Position numbers and translations under genes: made by a program. A model generated the notes under the pieces. The model ran no database searches, was not told where the DNA came from, and saw only the letters and a program-made list of their open reading frames with translations. A stretch of DNA of 6,018 nt from Candidatus Levyibacteriota bacterium (GTDB lineage Bacteria; Patescibacteriota; Microgenomatia; Levybacterales; UBA12049), in the NCBI GenBank assembly GCA_016204425.1, contig JACQKR010000006.1, positions 1-6,018 of the forward strand. Reading direction: 5' to 3'. This document shows, one piece after another, positions 5,174-6,018 of this stretch; position 1 is the first letter of the stretch, and each line of letters begins with the position of its first letter.

Positions 5174-5403
5174 GTCTTTACCTCCATGAGTTTAAAATGC
5201 TTTCCTTTTGCAACCGGCCGTGTCTCAACAATACGTACTCTGCTACCGACTGTAACAGTTTTCCCGTCTGTCGCAACCTTAAACTTCTTATTTCGTTTCA
5301 TCAGTTTTTTATATAAAGGATGCGGTGTCATCCGCTGCACCTCAACAATAATAGTATCTTGCATGTTTGCTGAAACAACTTTCCCCTCAAGTATTTTAGC
5401 CAT
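5170..5403 (-). CDS. rpsQ: 30S ribosomal protein S17
   Basis: S17 is an OB-fold primary 16S rRNA-binding protein that nucleates the 5' domain of the small subunit. The product is 77 aa, at the short end of the usual range of about 80-90. Family blocks are GKVVSANMQDTIIVEV (residues 7-22), HPLYKKLMKRNKKFK (28-42) and the terminal strand GSRVRIVETRPVAKGKHFKLMEV (53-75). The HDE-type residues often found after the KKFK block are replaced by ATDG, a modest variation. The start is set by the AAGGAG 10 nt upstream. The gene begins within the last codons of rpmC (8-nt overlap) and ends in a TGA that shares an ATGA overlap with rplN, which suggests translational coupling to both neighbours. Confidence 0.96.
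   Translation of the reverse strand: MAKILEGKVVSANMQDTIIVEVQRMTPHPLYKKLMKRNKKFKVATDGKTVTVGSRVRIVETRPVAKGKHFKLMEVKT
5180..5185 (-). promoter_or_regulatory. Shine-Dalgarno site for rplN
   Basis: GGAGGT on the minus strand lies 6 nt before the rplN ATG, within the codons for the last residues of S17. It is a canonical site and supports the ATG at 5173 over the internal Met at residue 7. Confidence 0.8.
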
Positions 5404-5605
5404 TGTTTACTAACTCCTTCCCTCTGATGATACTTGCTATTTGCGCGATATCTTTCCTCTTCATCATAAGTGACCTCGTATTTTTTAATTTAAATTGTGT
5501 ATGATCAATCTTCATATCCATAAGTGCCGTCTTTCCATCACTCACCATTTTCTTTAACTCATCAATTGTTTTTGTATGTAAGTCTTGTATATCTTTTCGT
5601 TTCAT
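5396..5605 (-). CDS. rpmC: 50S ribosomal protein L29
   Basis: L29 is a small two-helix protein at the polypeptide exit tunnel, next to L23, where it contributes to the docking site for nascent-chain factors. The 69-aa product has the expected length and the charged helical composition of the family. The C-terminal half carries the L29 signature: NTRSLMMKRKDIAQIASIIRG at about residues 42-62, comparable to the conserved NTxxxxxxRKxIAxxxTxxxE helix. The ATG lies 3 nt after the rplP stop with only a weak GGAT upstream, so translation is probably coupled to L16. Its 3' end overlaps rpsQ by 8 nt in another frame. L29 is poorly conserved, but its length, signature and place between L16 and S17 make the call firm. 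Confidence 0.93.
   Translation of the reverse strand: MKRKDIQDLHTKTIDELKKMVSDGKTALMDMKIDHTQFKLKNTRSLMMKRKDIAQIASIIRGKELVNNG
5414..5419 (-). promoter_or_regulatory. Shine-Dalgarno site for rpsQ
   Basis: AAGGAG on the minus strand ends 10 nt before the rpsQ ATG and lies inside the end of rpmC. It fixes the rpsQ start, which overlaps rpmC by 8 nt. It is one of only three strong Shine-Dalgarno matches in the window. Confidence 0.75.
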
Positions 5606-5608
5606 CGT

Positions 5609-6018
5609 TTATCCATTTCGTGTAATAAATTTGGTTTTAATTGGCAATTTATGTGCTGCAAGCCGAAGCGCTTCTGTCGCGATTTCTTTTGTCACGCCTC
5701 CCATTTCGAAAAGAATTCGCCCGGGCCTCACCGGTGCAACATACTCATGTATGTCTCCTTTACCGCCACCCATGCGAACCTCCGGCGGCTTCTTGCTGAC
5801 CGGTTTATCCGGAAAAATACGTATCCAGATTCTTCCTCCTCGCTGGGTATAATGGGTGATAGATCGTCTGGCTGCTTCAATCTGCCGGCTGCTGATCCAA
5901 CCGATAGCCATGGCAGTCAACCCATAATCACCGTACGTGAGATCGACGCCACGATCGGCATTCCCCTTCATTGTGCCACGCATTTGTTTTCGATATTTTG
6001 CTCGTCTTGGTACTAACA
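5609..6018 (-). CDS. rplP: 50S ribosomal protein L16 (start codon cut by window edge)
   Basis: L16 is a large-subunit protein that contacts 23S rRNA near the A-site tRNA elbow and the peptidyl-transferase region. The reading frame runs open to the right edge. The last two bases there read TG, followed by codons for LVPRRAKYRKQMRGTMKG, the classic L16 N-terminus, so only the A of the ATG is missing and the protein is 136 aa, the usual bacterial length. An internal Met (12 codons in, base 5983) is not the true start. Recognisable blocks are the residue 46-52 helix (QIEAARR), GGRIWIRIFPDKP (61-73), VRMGGGKG (81-88) and the C-terminal KLPIKTKF. Arg82 corresponds to the E. coli arginine hydroxylated by YcfD/RoxA; whether it is modified here is unknown. 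The TAA stop is 3 nt before rpmC. Identification is secure. Confidence 0.97.
   Translation of the reverse strand, partial: LVPRRAKYRKQMRGTMKGNADRGVDLTYGDYGLTAMAIGWISSRQIEAARRSITHYTQRGGRIWIRIFPDKPVSKKPPEVRMGGGKGDIHEYVAPVRPGRILFEMGGVTKEIATEALRLAAHKLPIKTKFITRNG

Overview
The window is one uninterrupted bacterial ribosomal-protein operon, read entirely on the minus strand. It joins the end of the S10 operon to the spc operon. In transcription order (right to left) the genes are rplP (L16), rpmC (L29), rpsQ (S17), rplN (L14), rplX (L24), rplE (L5), rpsN type Z (S14), rpsH (S8), rplF (L6), rplR (L18), rpsE (S5), rplO (L15) and secY. All are intact except rplP, whose start codon loses its first base to the window edge. 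The plus strand carries no gene I can support.

The organism is probably a member of the Candidate Phyla Radiation (Patescibacteria, perhaps Parcubacteria). The main pointer is that rpmD (L30), normally between rpsE and rplO, is absent: only 3 nt separate those genes. L30 loss is general in CPR bacteria but also occurs in some other lineages, such as Cyanobacteria, Chlamydiae and Mollicutes. The style of several proteins (S8 starting MYRVADLI, the L15 N-terminus, the small zinc-type S14) fits CPR by my recollection, but I could not run a tree. TGA is used as an ordinary stop in rpsQ, rplE and rplO, which argues against the UGA=Gly code of Gracilibacteria and Absconditabacteria.

Layout: 5170-6018 holds L16, L29 and S17, tightly packed with overlapping ends. 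3905-5173 holds L14, L24 and L5. The only real intergenic gap is 3782-3904 (123 nt, between L5 and S14). It is filled by a palindromic repeat built from 10-bp units of the type ATCYGTGTNN in both orientations. 1309-3781 runs S14-S8-L6-L18-S5-L15 with gaps of 4 nt or less, and 23-1312 is secY, overlapping rplO by 4 nt. Bases 1-24, just past the secY stop, are a heptanucleotide tandem repeat that runs off the window.

The operon supplies large- and small-subunit proteins in fixed ratio, plus the central pore of the Sec translocon. I see no undescribed defence, mobile or biosynthetic system. The most interesting signal is the repeat between rplE and rpsN. It appears to have added about ten residues to the C-terminus of L5. 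It also carries a near-consensus sigma-70 promoter whose predicted start lies at or next to the rpsN ATG (a possible leaderless transcript), and it contains a weak terminator-like hairpin upstream of that promoter. Together these could split the operon into two transcription units.
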